Origin: Allacma fusca
Lineage: Eukaryota; Arthropoda; Collembola; Symphypleona; Sminthuridae
Assembly: GCA_947179485.1 (NCBI GenBank)
Contig: OX359250.1
Location: 44,551,450-44,615,449 of the forward strand
DNA length: 64,000 nucleotides
Direction of reading: 5' to 3'
Every line of letters begins with the position of its first letter. Position 1 is the first letter of the stretch. This document shows positions 1 to 13,609 of the stretch, piece after piece. The position numbers were made by a program, and so were the translations under genes. Under the pieces are notes generated by a model that was not told the origin of the DNA, made no database searches, and worked only from the letters and a program-made list of their open reading frames with translations.

Positions 1-1054
1 TTCCGCAAGATTTAAAAATCCCTCCGGAATTTGATTACAAACTCTGATTTTTTTTGCACACTTTGGAATTAGCACATGCTTCTGGGAACCTTGTACTCGG
101 AATTGCGTCTGAGTCAAAAAAAAAAAAAGGTGACAGTGTACTAATTTTGAGATGTGAGTTGTAAAGCAGAAAATTAATTTAGCTCCATCTCTCTCAAGCG
201 TGCTTGGGAATACACTCCAGAATAAATTTTTCAATTACAAATTTTACAATGTTTTTGGTGAGATTTTATAATTGAAATAAAAATCTCTCATCCCTCCTCA
301 GCACACTTCCTCACCTCTTCACGTGTTTCGATGATAAAGAGCGGAGATGAAATTACTCGGCCGATCCTTGTATTTACAGAGGGTCCTTATAATTCCTTCC
401 AAAGATTAAATCCACCAATTAGCCTTGATTCCCTTGTCACTTTATGAAATCTCCTCCACAAATTAATTTCTAAATAGTCCCCTTTCTTTATTTTTTCCCC
501 ATTAACTTAACTATCGTCAAATAATAATTATTACTTGGAGTAATATCCCCCCAGCAATTTTATCACGTCCTGGGACAATTCAATTGAGAATAACTGAAAA
601 AAAAGTCCAGAGGATTTTTAATGTCTGACTTGTAAACCAAAACCCTGTCACTTTTTAGGGAGTGTTGTTGTGTTATTGGCTTGGCAAAATAATATAATTT
701 ACGCCGAGCTGCTTAGAATTTAGTAGTCCGTTGGGGAGTCATTATTACTATAGTCGAAATGTGTGCGTTACAGATTCCACTTGAAATTTGATATAAGGTC
801 AGTGGTTGGAGTCGAAAGGACTCTTTAATTTAAAGCTCGTAATTGGGTTAGATTCATTACTTCCCTCATTCTCTCCTAACTAATGCACTGGCCTCAGATA
901 ATAATTATTTCCCAAGATAATAATAATTCATTTGTACAGAAATTAGTACTGGGGCTTGCAAAAAAATCTGGAAATGACCATCTCAACCACACTGTAGCCT
1001 TTTCCTTGAATTTTGTCAACCCAGATGTAGATACACAGACGTAATTAAATTATA

Positions 1055-1390
1055 CAGTAGTGCTCTCCCTATAAGAGACTCCCTTTTCCGAAGGAGTCGT
1101 CCGAAATAAACCCTTTCTCAATTCCCACATTTTTCTCTTACACATTTCTCAACGTTTTGATAAACGGATTTTGACCAATTTTTTCAATAGCAAGTCCCAA
1201 TGAGAGTCAAATTTTTAATAAACATGAAAAGTAATAAAAAAAGAGTCGAATTTTAAAAAAATCTTTGCTTGTAGCAATTGTCCACTGCGGCGCATTTAAG
1301 AGAGGAGATATGTCCCAATATTTTTGACACTTTTGAGGAATGCCCTTACAAAAAGGGGTCTTACTGTTCTCGGACACTGGGAGTCCACTG
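1055..1390. mobile_element. Candidate MITE with CAGT termini and TA flanks
   Basis: The left end reads CAGTAGTGCTCTCCC and the reverse complement of the right end reads CAGTGGACTCCC. Both are flanked by TA (1053-1054 and 1391-1392), as expected for Tc1/mariner/pogo-type insertion. A second matching block, TAAGA followed by a C-rich stretch, lies a little further in at each end. The interior of about 310 bp has no convincing coding potential, so this would be a non-autonomous element. The inverted repeats are imperfect, so it is old or the match is partly chance. Confidence 0.35.
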
Positions 1391-2409
1391 TATCCGTGGG
1401 ACGTAATTAAGGACATGTATTCCTGGGGCTCTCTACTTTGAGAGAGGATGCCCTCTGAGAAGGTATCCAAGGAAGAGAGGAGATTTGAAGAAGAGGAACG
1501 AAGTCTTACAGTATAGATACAATAGTAATAAGTGAAGATAATATTATGTTTTTAGTGGGATGAGATCTGAGGCAAACTGTGGTTATATAAGGTTGGACGG
1601 AGAAGTGGAGTTCCTCACTTGACTCTTTACTGCCCCTGTAGGAAGATTCTGACTGAAAGTAACTGCATATTTCCCATCATGTAGAAAGAGATCCTCTTGG
1701 ATCCCATCGGCATATAGAGACTCTGTCCTCACAAGAGAGTCAGTTTCCAAAGTTGGGATACATACAGTGTGGATCTCCGTCCCGACTCCTCTCGCTGTCA
1801 CTCCTGTGATGGCAAGGCTGTTGTAAAGTTTTTGGTGGGACGTTGTACCTATGCACAGGGTATAGCCCGAGACCCAGAGGTCTGTCTACTCCATCCATTC
1901 CCCATGTACTCACAAGTTGACTGTCTCTACTACTCCACTACAACGAGTATAAGCTCAGCGAAAAATTCATAGGGCTCTTACAATACACTACACATTTTTT
2001 CCCTCGCACGTTCCCTCTCTCTCTGTCTTGCTCTTGGGCTCCTCTCTACCTGTACAAGCCTCACGTTGCTCCTGAGAGCTTCAAATTTGTCTAAAAATTA
2101 CGGAATCTCAAACATTAAATCTCTTCAATGTCAATCTTATACAATTGACTCCTTGTGCAATCAGTTTCTCGCAGCCCTTCCCACTTTGAACAGTTTGTTT
2201 TATTTTTGGAAGACTCTTCTCCCAAAAGGTGCCTTACACAGACCCTGAACGCTTACAATAACTCCGTATTGGAATTTTGATACGTTCTTCCCAATCATAT
2301 GTAATTAATATTTCCTCCATGCCCATCATACAGCAGAGCAGGTGCTTCTCCACAATTGAGTAAATAGAGAAAGAACTCAGTTTTTCCACAAGATTTTCCC
2401 CTTTTTCTG

Positions 2410-2412
<3 letters not shown>

Positions 2413-2441
<29 letters not shown>
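2413..2441. repeat. (CT)n microsatellite
   Basis: About 14 uninterrupted CT units. On the other strand it encodes an ERERE run inside a spurious open frame. Confidence 0.95.
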
Positions 2442-2444
<3 letters not shown>

Positions 2445-2943
2445 GTCTCCGTTCCTTTTGACAATTTAATGAGAGGAGGCGCGTGGATAGAGGATTGTAA
2501 CTTCTCGTGCAGTTGTTTATTCATGTGACTGTAATTTCCCTGTACGGGGAATAATACACCTGTTCTCAGTTTATTTCCAGTCACATTGGATTTTATTTGA
2601 GTGCTCCGGAACGTGGGGTTAAAAAAGATTTGGGGATTTTTTCAAGTCTGGACAGAAATCACATGAATTTTTAAAGGGAGTGTTTCGCAAACTGAGTCCT
2701 CCTGGACTGGGGACTGCTAATTTGCCTGTGAGTTTCAGAATGAGATTTTTTTCCTTCCTCATACTAGTGTCTGTATGACAGGGAGACGGGGTTGGATTCT
2801 AGTACATTACAGTAATGACTTGGCCGGGACGTGAAAAAAATTGTAAATTTCCATTTTCACTGGAGTGTTTGTGTGTAATTGTGAGTGAGGTGACTCTCCC
2901 TCACTATCAGGAGTAATATATTTGTGGAGGATATTTCCCTGAC

Positions 2944-2965
2944 GTGTGTGTGTACACACACACAC
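2944..2965. repeat. (GT)n(AC)n palindromic microsatellite
   Basis: A GTGTGTGTGT run changes directly into an ACACACACACAC run, making a self-complementary stretch that could extrude as a hairpin or flip between alternating-purine forms. Confidence 0.85.
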
Positions 2966-3224
2966 GGGATCTGTCTTTTGAGGGTGTTACATTTCAAGTC
3001 GGGAAATTACTGGGAAGATTTTGATTTAAAACTGACGTTATGAAGAGAGTCGAGTCGGAATAATGTGAGAGGAACTTTCTGGGACTCTACTTCTCGCGCT
3101 GGCCTTTTGTTATTATTTACATTTTGATGTCGGAGACTCCTGAACGTGTGGAAATGTAACTAATTACTCTGGAGTCTCTTCTGGAGAGTGCGTGCTCTAT
3201 TTCTCGCCGGAGTGTGAGGACTCA

Positions 3225-3292
3225 TTTGCATCTCACCTCCATTTATAGTCTTTTTGTTTATTGAGACTCTGTCTGGAAAAAAAAGCCTCAAA
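3225..3292 (+). promoter_or_regulatory. Possible core promoter / short 5' leader
   Basis: A TATA-like TTTATAG lies at about 3242-3247, roughly 46 bases upstream of the ATG at 3293. If used, it would give a leader of only some 20 bases. The T-rich stretch TCTTTTTGTTTATTGAG just after it could instead be a splice acceptor for an upstream untranslated exon. Position is the only evidence. Confidence 0.22.
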
Positions 3293-3398
3293 ATGCTAAA
3301 GGTTTTTCATTCCCTCCGGATCAAGAAACCCTTCTCAAGGAACAAGGACAAAGAGAGCAAGAAAGGGAAGAAAAAATCCCAGAGTGAGCCCGAGCTAG
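3293..3398 (+). CDS. CAP: CAP exon 1: short basic N-terminus
   Basis: ATG at 3293 opens 35 codons plus one base, beginning MLKVFHSLRIKKPF and ending SQSEPEL, followed by a good donor (CTAG|GTATGG) at 3399. The peptide is strongly basic (KESKKGKKK), with hydrophobic residues at positions 2, 4, 5, 8 and 10. That could favour association with acidic membranes, but this is inference. The exit phase is 1, which matches the entry of the exon at 24069 (G|GC gives Gly). It was chosen because it is the nearest phase-compatible ATG exon with a clean donor. I do not recognise it by homology, and it is too short to judge alone. Other first exons may exist. Confidence 0.62.
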
Positions 3399-3858
3399 GT
3401 ATGGTATTTATCAAATAATTACAAATTTGTCATAATCCAGGTCCTCAAATAATATAATTAGATTTAACGTCCCTGCATTTTCAAATCAAAATCTTTTGAA
3501 ATTAATTTTTTTTAAATCATTCATGCTTCACTTCAATCCTCCTATTTCCTGAGATTAGACCCTCGTATGGACACAGTGTGTTTGTATTTGCTAGGCGTGT
3601 GGTTAAGATTAAAGATCTGATTCAAATTGTGAGCACTCATAGCTCCTGATAGAGACTCTCTGCTGCTCGTCCTTGAGGACACATATGGTTCTTAAAATAG
3701 TGTGGGACAAATGAATGAGAATAAATTCATACAGGTGTGCAAAAGTGGGGAAATCCATCCCTACTGGAACTGTTCCTGGGCTATTGAATTGAACATCCTA
3801 TTGTGCGGAGCTACTGTATGCAGACACATTTCGATAAAAATAAAGACGTGATAATTTT

Positions 3859-3860
<2 letters not shown>

Positions 3861-3898
<38 letters not shown>
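3861..3898. repeat. (TG)19 microsatellite
   Basis: Nineteen uninterrupted TG units, one of the longest perfect dinucleotide runs in the window and likely polymorphic. Confidence 0.95.
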
Positions 3899-3900
<2 letters not shown>

Positions 3901-6900
3901 TGAGCATAGGGAAGTAGCTCTCAAGTGTGAAATGTCTTTGAGCATGTGGATGCCTTTGATTTCATATGTATGTGTGGTCACCTTTTCCTTCTCTGCTTGA
4001 ACAGTTCGTGCTTCTGTCATAATGCTATGGTCATTATTTATGCTTCAATACTTAGCTCTCCAGTGTACATACTATGGGATGGCTCAAGGAGGGTGTAAAT
4101 ACTTGTATAATTAAATATGTACGGCCCCGAGGTGCATATGGCGGTGAGACTGCGGAAGTTAAAGGGCTTTGTTGACTTGTTACACCCAGCGTGCTAATAA
4201 GTCAGGGAGACAGGTGCATGGAGTCTGGGAAATTATTGTCGCAGTGACTGTAGTCAGTAATTACTTGTGCTCCGTGTCCTATGCTCAAAAGTGAGTATGT
4301 AGCTTTTGTGGAGGTTCTTGGAGGAACTCATGTCTTCGCATCCATAGAGGAGTGTTAATGCGGCGGTGTGGCCCGCGCCGACATGACAACTAGTAATAGT
4401 GCTTAATGACTAATAATAATAATAAATACTCCTTTGGGCTTCCTCCCATACACTCAGCATTGGACTTGATTAGACTCCATCACTCCAGCCCGGCTCGTGG
4501 CTCAAGATCAATAGCAATCTGCCTTGTGGCATTTCACTCGGGTGTGAAAACCCCGAGGGAACTGCAGTACATTACATATCTCCCGAAATTACAAACATAT
4601 CTAGAAATTACAAACTTACGCATTTGTACAGTCAGCCATGTCTGGAGAGTACCTCTCAAATATGGGAATTTGAATTCTGGTAATAGCACCGGCGCTGATA
4701 GCCGGACAAATTAGCATCGTGTGAAATGACAAGGTTACCAAATATTTTTAATTGTCCCAGCACTTTAGGAAATCCTCTTCCATGAGCACCCACTCTAACA
4801 AGTGGACACAGTAGCACATTAGCTCATTAAAGGAAGCTCACCCAAAAGCCTGTGTATTACACGTTAATGACGTTTTTCTTGGCCTGATATGACACTCTTG
4901 TAATGGACTTGAGCCCGACAATGTTTCCTGAAGACAGTCGCTCTGGTAATTACATATAATTACTGTAGAGCCCTGAGCTTGAGAAGTGCCAATTGCATTT
5001 CCGAATTTAATCTCGGATATATATTTTTTTTACATGGGCTCACTCCCGCAACTGACACTTTCTGAGGGGTCTGTGCCCATAAAGTGTATCCACGCGGATG
5101 TGACTAATGAGTGAGGATGGATTTTTCTGCAGGTGCATCAAATGCTGTTATGAGCCTTGTTGGTGAGTGTGCGTAAGAAATGGGAACTGTAGATACAGAA
5201 AATGAGTTGAGGTGACTTTGATCCCCATCCGCTGTAGAAATTTCGAGGCCGTTTTCGGCCAAGGTCATTTTCCCTTACCGTCGGATGTTTCATATTTGAG
5301 AGGGAATGAGAACTATGGAATTAATCCTCCAATTGTTCCTACCACGATCCTATGATTACTTGGAATCCCTCGTATAGAATTACGTGACAGTGCAAATTCC
5401 ACATGTGATTTCCCTCCTCCTCATATACAGTAGTCTGACCTGGAATGGGGAATTATTATTATTTCCTGCAAAAGGGGATTCTTTTGGGAAGGAATCCATT
5501 GACTGTGCTCAGACAGATCCCTGACATTGCATTGATTTGATCAAAATTTTTCCGCTACCTCAGACCAAAAGGAATGATTGAAGAGGTACATATTTACAAG
5601 TCCACATTTTTGCGAAAGGATCTGGGGTTGAGACTACGTAGTATTTTGATATTGCCTAAATGAGAGTAATGTTTGGAGGGATTATTATGGGGAATTTGCA
5701 TTTAAAAGCCCTTGCTCCGGCACACTCTGTAATATACCTTTGAACCTCAGAGGATTTTGATGAACAGTAAACGTCTGGGTGTACTGTGATTAGGGATAAT
5801 TTATTAATGAGTATGTAGAGCAAAATCCATTCCGTTGTCTCTCAATTGTAGTTTATTGGCTCATGGGGAATTTACGTATGGGTGGATGCCTACTACTATG
5901 ATTTTTGATATGAGTGGGTTTTAGGAAAGGTCCACTATTGAGGAATATTATGGATGATCATTAACCTCCCCCCAAACCATATGCTAAAAATCTCTTAGAT
6001 TTTAAGTAGCTCTGTCAATCACAAGGGAATCAGAGCTTTGACTTGGCCCCGTCCCCTCACGCTGATGGAGCCCAGGAGTATGTATTGAGATGGGACGTGC
6101 GATGATGGACCTGTACAAAAATTAATGATTGGGAAATGAGTCACGATTTGGTCTTAATAATAGGAGCGCTTGAGCTTCATAATAGTTGTCTCAATCCTCA
6201 ATAATAGTTTCCTATTTAATATCCCACATTGTTTACGAATCTCTTCCTTGGACGAGAGGCTCAAGTGTAGGGAGAGTCTCCGTGAGGCTTGGAAGAAGCG
6301 GAATTTTACCATAACGATTACAATTACGATAATTACTAAATGGTACTTAACTATATCTATCTATCGAAAATTTTCCCTTTTCCCTTCCCTATCCCCCCTT
6401 AATTACTATTAGTGGACCTTATCAGATATTTAAATCTTGGAACATATTTTATGACATAATTAACATCATTTTGAACGGCTCAGTGGACCTAAAAATATTC
6501 CTGATTCCTCCCACTCGAGGACACGCATCACTGCCGCTCTGTCGTCTCAAAGACTGGGTCTACATCTCTATTGGGAAAATAAATAATCGAGTGTAAGAAA
6601 ATGAAAAGAATAATAATTGACTGCTACAAGTTATACAGGGAGTAGGACTGTGATTGTGAAGATAAATGTTTTGTTCCAAGTGTTGTAGATTTCATATCCG
6701 CATGTACCTCCAAAATGACTGGGTGGTTGGAGTAATCTGAAATGGGAGGAATTACAGGGAAGGAGCTATTAAGCTCAAAAAAGTGTATCTCTGTAAATCC
6801 AATTAAAAGCACCAGTGCTTTAATCTCAACTGTGAAAGACTCCGTGAGCATACGGCCAGTTTGTACGCCCAGTCTAAAGGAGTTTCGATCTTTAGACGGA

Positions 6901-9900
6901 GTCTGTATACATATCTACATATGTATGTCTGTGGATTGGTGGGTGCCAGTGGAAAGCTGGTAGGGATCATGTAAGATCCATATAGATATATACTCTGTCA
7001 TATATCCCAACTAGGCACTCCGCTATGTATATACAATTACCATTGATTGTCATAGAATGCTGAGTCCAAATCCGTCGGAGACTTGTTAGTGAAATTGTTT
7101 TTGGCCGTGCTCTTGGATCCGTCGTCCGATGAGACAAGGAATCTCCAAAGAGGCAGTTGATCTCAACTTGAGAGTATATAGTCCCAGTCTGCGTAGGTGT
7201 TTTGGTTGAATGATTACCCACTCGACGTGTTTTCCCCCCTATGTAGGATCGCATAATAAAAAATTGCTCTTCCTCTTGTAGATTTTTGTCTTGAAGGAGT
7301 TTCAGAGCCATGCTCCTGGTCAGAGTCTTGTTTAAAATGGTCACAGAAGACTCCAATTGTCAGTTCTCTCCTAGATCCTTCATGCCTTCAAGGATTTGAG
7401 ACAGTCTCAAGTGGATCATAGGGGATCTGGCCTATTTGAGGGAATCCGTTCAATTATAAGTATGCTCTGTCTATAGGTCTGTATTATACATGTACGAAAC
7501 TACAAACTACCACAAATTTGACTGTAACATTGTCTTTGACGGTAATTTGAGCAAATATTTTTGCACCTTTGGAGGCAATGTGTGTATACTTATGTTTTGA
7601 CTGAGATGATTTGTGTGGCACAAGTTCCATTGAGTAGGACGGTTACATTTTGAAGCCTTGCCTCTGAATGTGTATCTCTGAGAGTAGGAATTACATTTAC
7701 TACATGTGAATTTATGTATACGCACATATGTATGTAGTGTTGGTTTGGAGTCCCTGGGGTCCTCTTGCCGACTGGTTGACATTTATTATTATTATTATGA
7801 TTTTATGCATCCCCCTGTGTCTGACACTGTTACCATTCTCTCTGTATTGTGCTCCCCTTTGTACTCCAACTACCACAGGACAATGAGTGTGGTATGTATG
7901 TATACCCAAGTGATCTTGTAGTGTGGGCCCTGGCGTCATAAATCTCTAGAAGATATGAAGGGCTCGGGGTCCTCTCCACAGACCCAGACATATGTAGATA
8001 CCTACATATGACACTGATTGTGAGACAGGAAACTCCAAGAGAAATTAATAAACATAAATCCGATCCTGCCTCCGGAATTGACAGTTGAATTCTCCAAGGG
8101 AGCTCGAACGACGTGCGATGTGACGGGGAACATATTAAGACCGTCGTGTTTATGTCACACTAAAGGACTCTCTCAGGATAAGAATTCATGTCCAGTGGCT
8201 GAGGACAGTGTAAACATCCAAGTTACGGACGACTCCTGTCCCTCTACTTTTTCTCATCCATGACGGACTTCATATTTTAATAATAATTTTTCTTATCTTG
8301 ATCCTCAATTGTGGATCCACCCTGGGCGGGTGGACAGTATTATAGGAGTAGATAGTGTAAAGACGCTATAACACCCCTTGACTACTATCTGTATAACCTG
8401 ATGATTATTTTGTGACTCTAGAGGCAGATGCCTATATAATAGAATCCCACTTGTATGTTACACAGTAGAACTTCCGCATTGACAGCTATCTGTGTACACA
8501 TGACAACTCAGGCTTGCTTAAACACTATGGGAGAAAAAAGTTATGATTTTTTAGTAATCTTTACGCTGGATTTAATTTCAACTTCAGTCTCTACTACAGT
8601 AGTGTAAAAAAAACATTTTTTTAAAATTCTACTCTTGATATTCATCCCAGTGATTTTTTTTGTATGAATGAACGATTCTTATCTCTTGTGAGCTTTTGTT
8701 TATAAAATTTACTCCACTCTCTGGGCAGGCTCTGATGGATGGATAATGAATATGAGGTTGAGCTACGTATCCTATTTTGACGTGAGCATGGAGAGGGATA
8801 TAGCTCTGTATATATTTACTTACCTCTTGGAAATAATTATTGTAGGGATATGATCCTACTATAATGTGTATTCGTATATGTAGATGCTTGCAACTATCCA
8901 CAGTAATTACGTAAAGGGCACTTTTACTTTCAAGGAAAATTCTGCACGGATGCTGAGTATTATTACATTTCCGTCTTGAGCCTTGTAAGTTCACGAGCGA
9001 GCTTGTTTTAATATGGGATGTTGGGTTGTATTTGAACCCTTTATTCAGGAAAGCATGCCCAAGGCACAAACATTGCATGTTGCGGTTCCACACATATGTA
9101 GATACCCAACTTGGAATTATAGAGTTGTGAGGCGTACATAGAGAAATTGTCTGGTGTCAGCGAATCTGTATCTATGGTTGTTATCATGCAAAATATAATG
9201 CTCCAACTTATCGCTAGGATTATGGAAATCTCTTCCTGAGCCTGGCTTGGGAATAAGGAATTTTTGAGGAAAAATATGACTTGGAAGTAGATCCTCTAAT
9301 TAAGAGTATTGCGTGACACTGTCGTTAACAGAACCACCCCTGTAATGTCAGTGACACAAATTCTTCAACAATAACAACGAGGCATTGTTCAGAGGACACT
9401 TAGGAATGATTTATTTCCTCCAAAGCACTTGTAGTTATGAAATGACCATTGGAAGGATTGGGGATCGAGCAAGTATGTAAATACAATGTACATTTGTATT
9501 CTAATTTCTCCTGACAAGCTCCATCATAGAAAGTGTCGCATTGTTCCCCCAATGTTATATTATTTGCTTTCTTTATTATTATCATTGCGGAACATCCACC
9601 ATGACCAGGAATTTCACAAAAACAAGAAATCTCGAACAATCCCTTGAGACTCCCCAATTCCTGTACCTTATCAAGAGACAGCTAATGACTTTGTGTAGGA
9701 TCTTGTGGGACCCAGTCCCTGGATCTCTTGTCCTCTGTCACTTGATTGTGAGGACAAGTTATCTCTGAGGATCGTCATTCTTCTGTATCTCCGTGGGCAG
9801 TTGTGACAAGACTTGTACAATCCCCAGTGCACATAAATATTGTATGTACATCCGTACTCTATAATTTACACATATCATATCTCCGTCTCTCCCATCATCC

Positions 9901-11934
9901 TATCCCTCCACAGATGAAATATTGAGTGGCACACAAATCATCCCACAATTGAAAAGATAGGGTCATTTCGTACCATGCAAAAGTCCAATTATTATTTGTG
10001 AAACCACAAGAGTATTTTGTCATTTTTGATGGTTTCAATTCCTGTGGCTATTTTGTAATAATTGAACTTCCTTCAAAAATGGCTACTCTGAATTATTTGT
10101 ATTTGAGATGCCTTTTCTCTCGTGATTTTGGTTTTGGTTACAAATTAGATAGATACTCCAACCCAATTTTGGTATTTTTTTTGACTCTCGAGTACTGTGG
10201 GAAATTACAATTTTCGAAACTCTAAGGAGGGATTTGTAAGATCCAGGAGTAATTAGCTTTATAATTAAGAAAATGCAAAACAAAATAATATTCTCATTAA
10301 CGGAAGCGTGTCGGAATTTGAGCTAGATTTTGCAATGAAGAGGAATGGGAGTGAATTTTTATTTTGATGAATTTATATTGACGGCGTCCTACACCACGAG
10401 GTCTTGACGCGAAAATATTTTGATGACCATGAGGTCAGTTATTGGATTCTTGGGAATTCTGTTAGCAACTGTGGAGCTCGTACCTTGCCTGTGCCTGTGT
10501 GTCTTGGAGGAATTGTTTTGAAAGGAATTAATATAAATAATACATGTGTCCGCTTTTGAATGTCTTGGGATTGTAGGTCAGGAGAGTTAAGTAGTTTTTA
10601 AATGGGAGTTTTGGAAGTAATTATTGTTAAAGCGAAGTTAACTCTGTGTTCGGACAAGTGTCATTCTGTACACGTTGATTTTATTAGGGACTGTAAATGG
10701 TTGATTAAGTATAATAAGACTCAGTTATTTTTTTCCACCTCGAGACTTGCAAAATCTGCTTAAAGATCCCCAAGCTCGTACATCCACGCCGAGACTTGAA
10801 GCTTGTCTATTTACCAACAATACTTTAAGTTGTTGAGGTGGGTGCATTCCCTGGTGTGTCTACATCTGTACACAAGTCATTACATACTTATACATATACA
10901 TCGAGAGGAAAATAAAGAGAACCTTGTGCCAATGAACTCCGTATATATTTTTTTTGTCAAACAATGTAAACAGTTTATGAGTAGAGCTTTTAAAGGGGCT
11001 GTGGTATGCCGTAGCCAAGTGTTTCCGTGGGTTGTAATGTATCTATCCCAAAGATTTCTTCCCTATGCCTCCTAGCACATCAGACCATGAGGACTTTTCC
11101 CACTGGGTGAGTTGGAGGGGGACACGTAGAAAATGTCTCAGAATTTTACAACGACTCATATATAATTATCTATGTGTTGTGTGGATGTGTGAACAAGGAA
11201 ATTTTTCCTTGACATATTCTCCCCACTTTGTCAGTGTCACTCGCATGTGGACGGGGTTGAGCTGGACCGTAAAAATGTAAAAATATTTTTATCGTCTCAT
11301 TTATTAGAACGCACATTTTCTCTCTGCAGGCTCCTCTACTCATACAAAAAAAATCTAAAATCTATCTTCACACAAAAAAAAAAACAATTCCCTTGGCATC
11401 CCCATTGTAGCAGGCGTTGCAAAAATCCCTTTTTGAAATTTTTGGGATTTCAGAGTCCAGGCAGGACAAAGGCACTTTGGAAATTCGAATGTTTCAAAAA
11501 CCACGTAGGATTTAATATGTGGAAACAAGTAGATATTGTTCGTGTATTTTTGTTCCGTGGATTTATAATGGGATTGTTGGGAAGGTCCTCTAGTTTGCAG
11601 GGAAATATTTCAATTTGATTTGACATGACGAGCCTTTGAGAGGGTAGGAATTCGTTGGGAATTTCATTCCCCTCATGAGCCTTCCACATGCATACAGACA
11701 CAGGCCTGTCGAAATGACTTGGCATTTGAGAAGGATGTGTGGGATTATTTATTGGCACTTTGTAATATTTTGTTGAGCCGTCATAAATGCAGATGATGGG
11801 AGAAGGTCATGTTGGGCTCAGGTAATAGAAGGTAGGGAGGATACTCTTCAGTGTATAATTATGATGCAATAAAAATAATAAGCCACTACATTTGGGGGAA
11901 ACGTGCAGGGGCAAGAAGTGTGGCTTATGGTGTT

Positions 11935-11970
11935 TGTGTGTGTGTCTGTGAGTGTGAGTGTCTGTGTGCA
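11935..11970. repeat. Interrupted GT-rich microsatellite
   Basis: Runs of TGTGTG interrupted by C and A (TCTGTGAGTGTGAGTGTCTGTG), a decayed GT repeat. Confidence 0.8.
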
Positions 11971-12331
11971 CAGGAAGAATTTAAATTCCCAACGATATTT
12001 CAATGGATGATGACAGGGCAGTATGATGAGAACTGAATATGATTATCCTTTTAATTTCTTTCCCATTAATCTCCGCGGGTAGGGCTCAGGCTTTGATATT
12101 CCTTCTCTGATGACTCTTATGGCAATTTTGCTAAAATATACAAAATCTCAAATGAACGTAAAGATATTCTAAAAGCTAGACTTCCCATGGGCATACTGAA
12201 TGTAAAAAAAATGCTGGATGTAAAAATAATACAACAACTGAGCAACCAGAAATATTCCAGGGGAGGGAATATCTACAATGTTACGTTTAAGCCATGATAA
12301 TTGTAAATGAGGCTTAATCTTTCGAGATTAG

Positions 12332-12356
12332 GAGAGAGAGAGAGAGAGAGAGAGAG
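12332..12356. repeat. (GA)n microsatellite
   Basis: Twelve perfect GA units. Confidence 0.93.
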
Positions 12357-13590
12357 CAAAGGATAATTTTAGATGAGAGTCTCGGAACTGTAAAAATATG
12401 AATGAATCTCTTCCCTGTGGTCCCTGGGTGATTCCTCTGGAGATTTGAAGTCTTGATTTGAAGACACGCATGTTAGGGACGCAGGACCTGCCTATGATTG
12501 ACATTTAATGCCTCTGATTTTGTGGATTGGACTTGGTTGCTAACTCCCCTCTGTCTCTGTCTTTCTCAGCCGTACATATCTACTATATGTAATTACCTAA
12601 GTATAAGGACTACTTTACATAAGTATCTGCATGTGTTTGAGCCAGAGGAGGAATAATATGTCAGTCCAGTCATTTTCTCTGGGGTTGAAGCCTCTCATGA
12701 TGGCTTGCGTATCGAAATCCCCAGACCTTATTCCCCTCCAACGCAGTCGTCCGTCCTGTCAAATGACGAGAAGTGCATTCACATTTACAGTAAGTAGATC
12801 TCTCACAATTTCTGTCTCATCTTCTCCTAACAACCTCAGTGATTTTGAATTGTGGAGCTTCCCCAAAAGAAAATGTGAAACTTGTGGTTCATAGCCTCGG
12901 GGCGGGGGCTACACTTTGTCCCTATTTATTTATTTCCTCATAATTTTAAAAGCACACACACTACAAATAGGATGTAATGTAATCAATACTAAATCACATT
13001 TCTAAATGTGAGCATCCTTGTAATAATTGAGTCTCAGATTTTAAATGATTTTGAAATCACGTTTGAATTTTTAAACTTCCCAGGAAATAATTTATATTCA
13101 TTCCTGTTTTTTTTATGTAGACCATGTTAATGTTTGCCCTGAGGGGGGAGGAGGGGGGGGGCTCTTTAAAAAAAAGTGACATGTGACAATGGAATATTTG
13201 AAGCAAATATGGACATTCATTGAGTAATTGTGAGGGAGTTAATTGGTTGGAAATCATGTATCTATCTGTATGTAGGTAATTATGTATGCGTAGGGCACAT
13301 ATGGGATATGATCTGCATTTTGGATTTTGCTTGGAGAAAAACGACGCGTTTCTTCACGTCCAATGGACATGACCTTTTACGACGGATATTCCCTGTCATG
13401 CTCCTTGCAGCTCAGTCCTTTCATCCAGTGGCTTCAAGTCTATTGTTGGGATTTCCCCTATAAAGGAAATATTTATCTGCGTGCTAAATTCTAGGCTTGT
13501 ACCGTCACGAGGCATTATGGGATTAAGGAACGGATATAAATATATAGTAGGGGAAATTTGTACAGGCTACATTGTGTCTCTGCATTGTCT

Positions 13591-13609
13591 GTGTGTGTGT
13601 GTGTGTGTG
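13591..13609. repeat. (GT)n microsatellite
   Basis: Nine perfect GT units, followed by further GTG-rich sequence. Confidence 0.92.

Larger units (their letters stand above)
1..3292. other. Non-coding DNA upstream of the first coding exon
   Basis: AT-rich sequence with no open frame that reads like a protein on either strand. It holds a candidate inverted-repeat element (1055-1390), a CT microsatellite (2413-2441) and a GT/AC palindrome (2944-2965). The last 70 bases may include the promoter or the 5' UTR. I cannot tell whether the rest is intergenic or an intron behind an untranslated exon. Confidence 0.6.

Noticed and set aside
8629-9093. 154-codon minus-strand open frame
   Set aside because: No domain, random-looking composition, no splice support. 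Its length is unusual, but it sits in a large intron full of chance frames.
12631-12894. 87-codon Ser-rich + strand frame
   Set aside because: Possible alternative exon by composition only. No motif or phase support.
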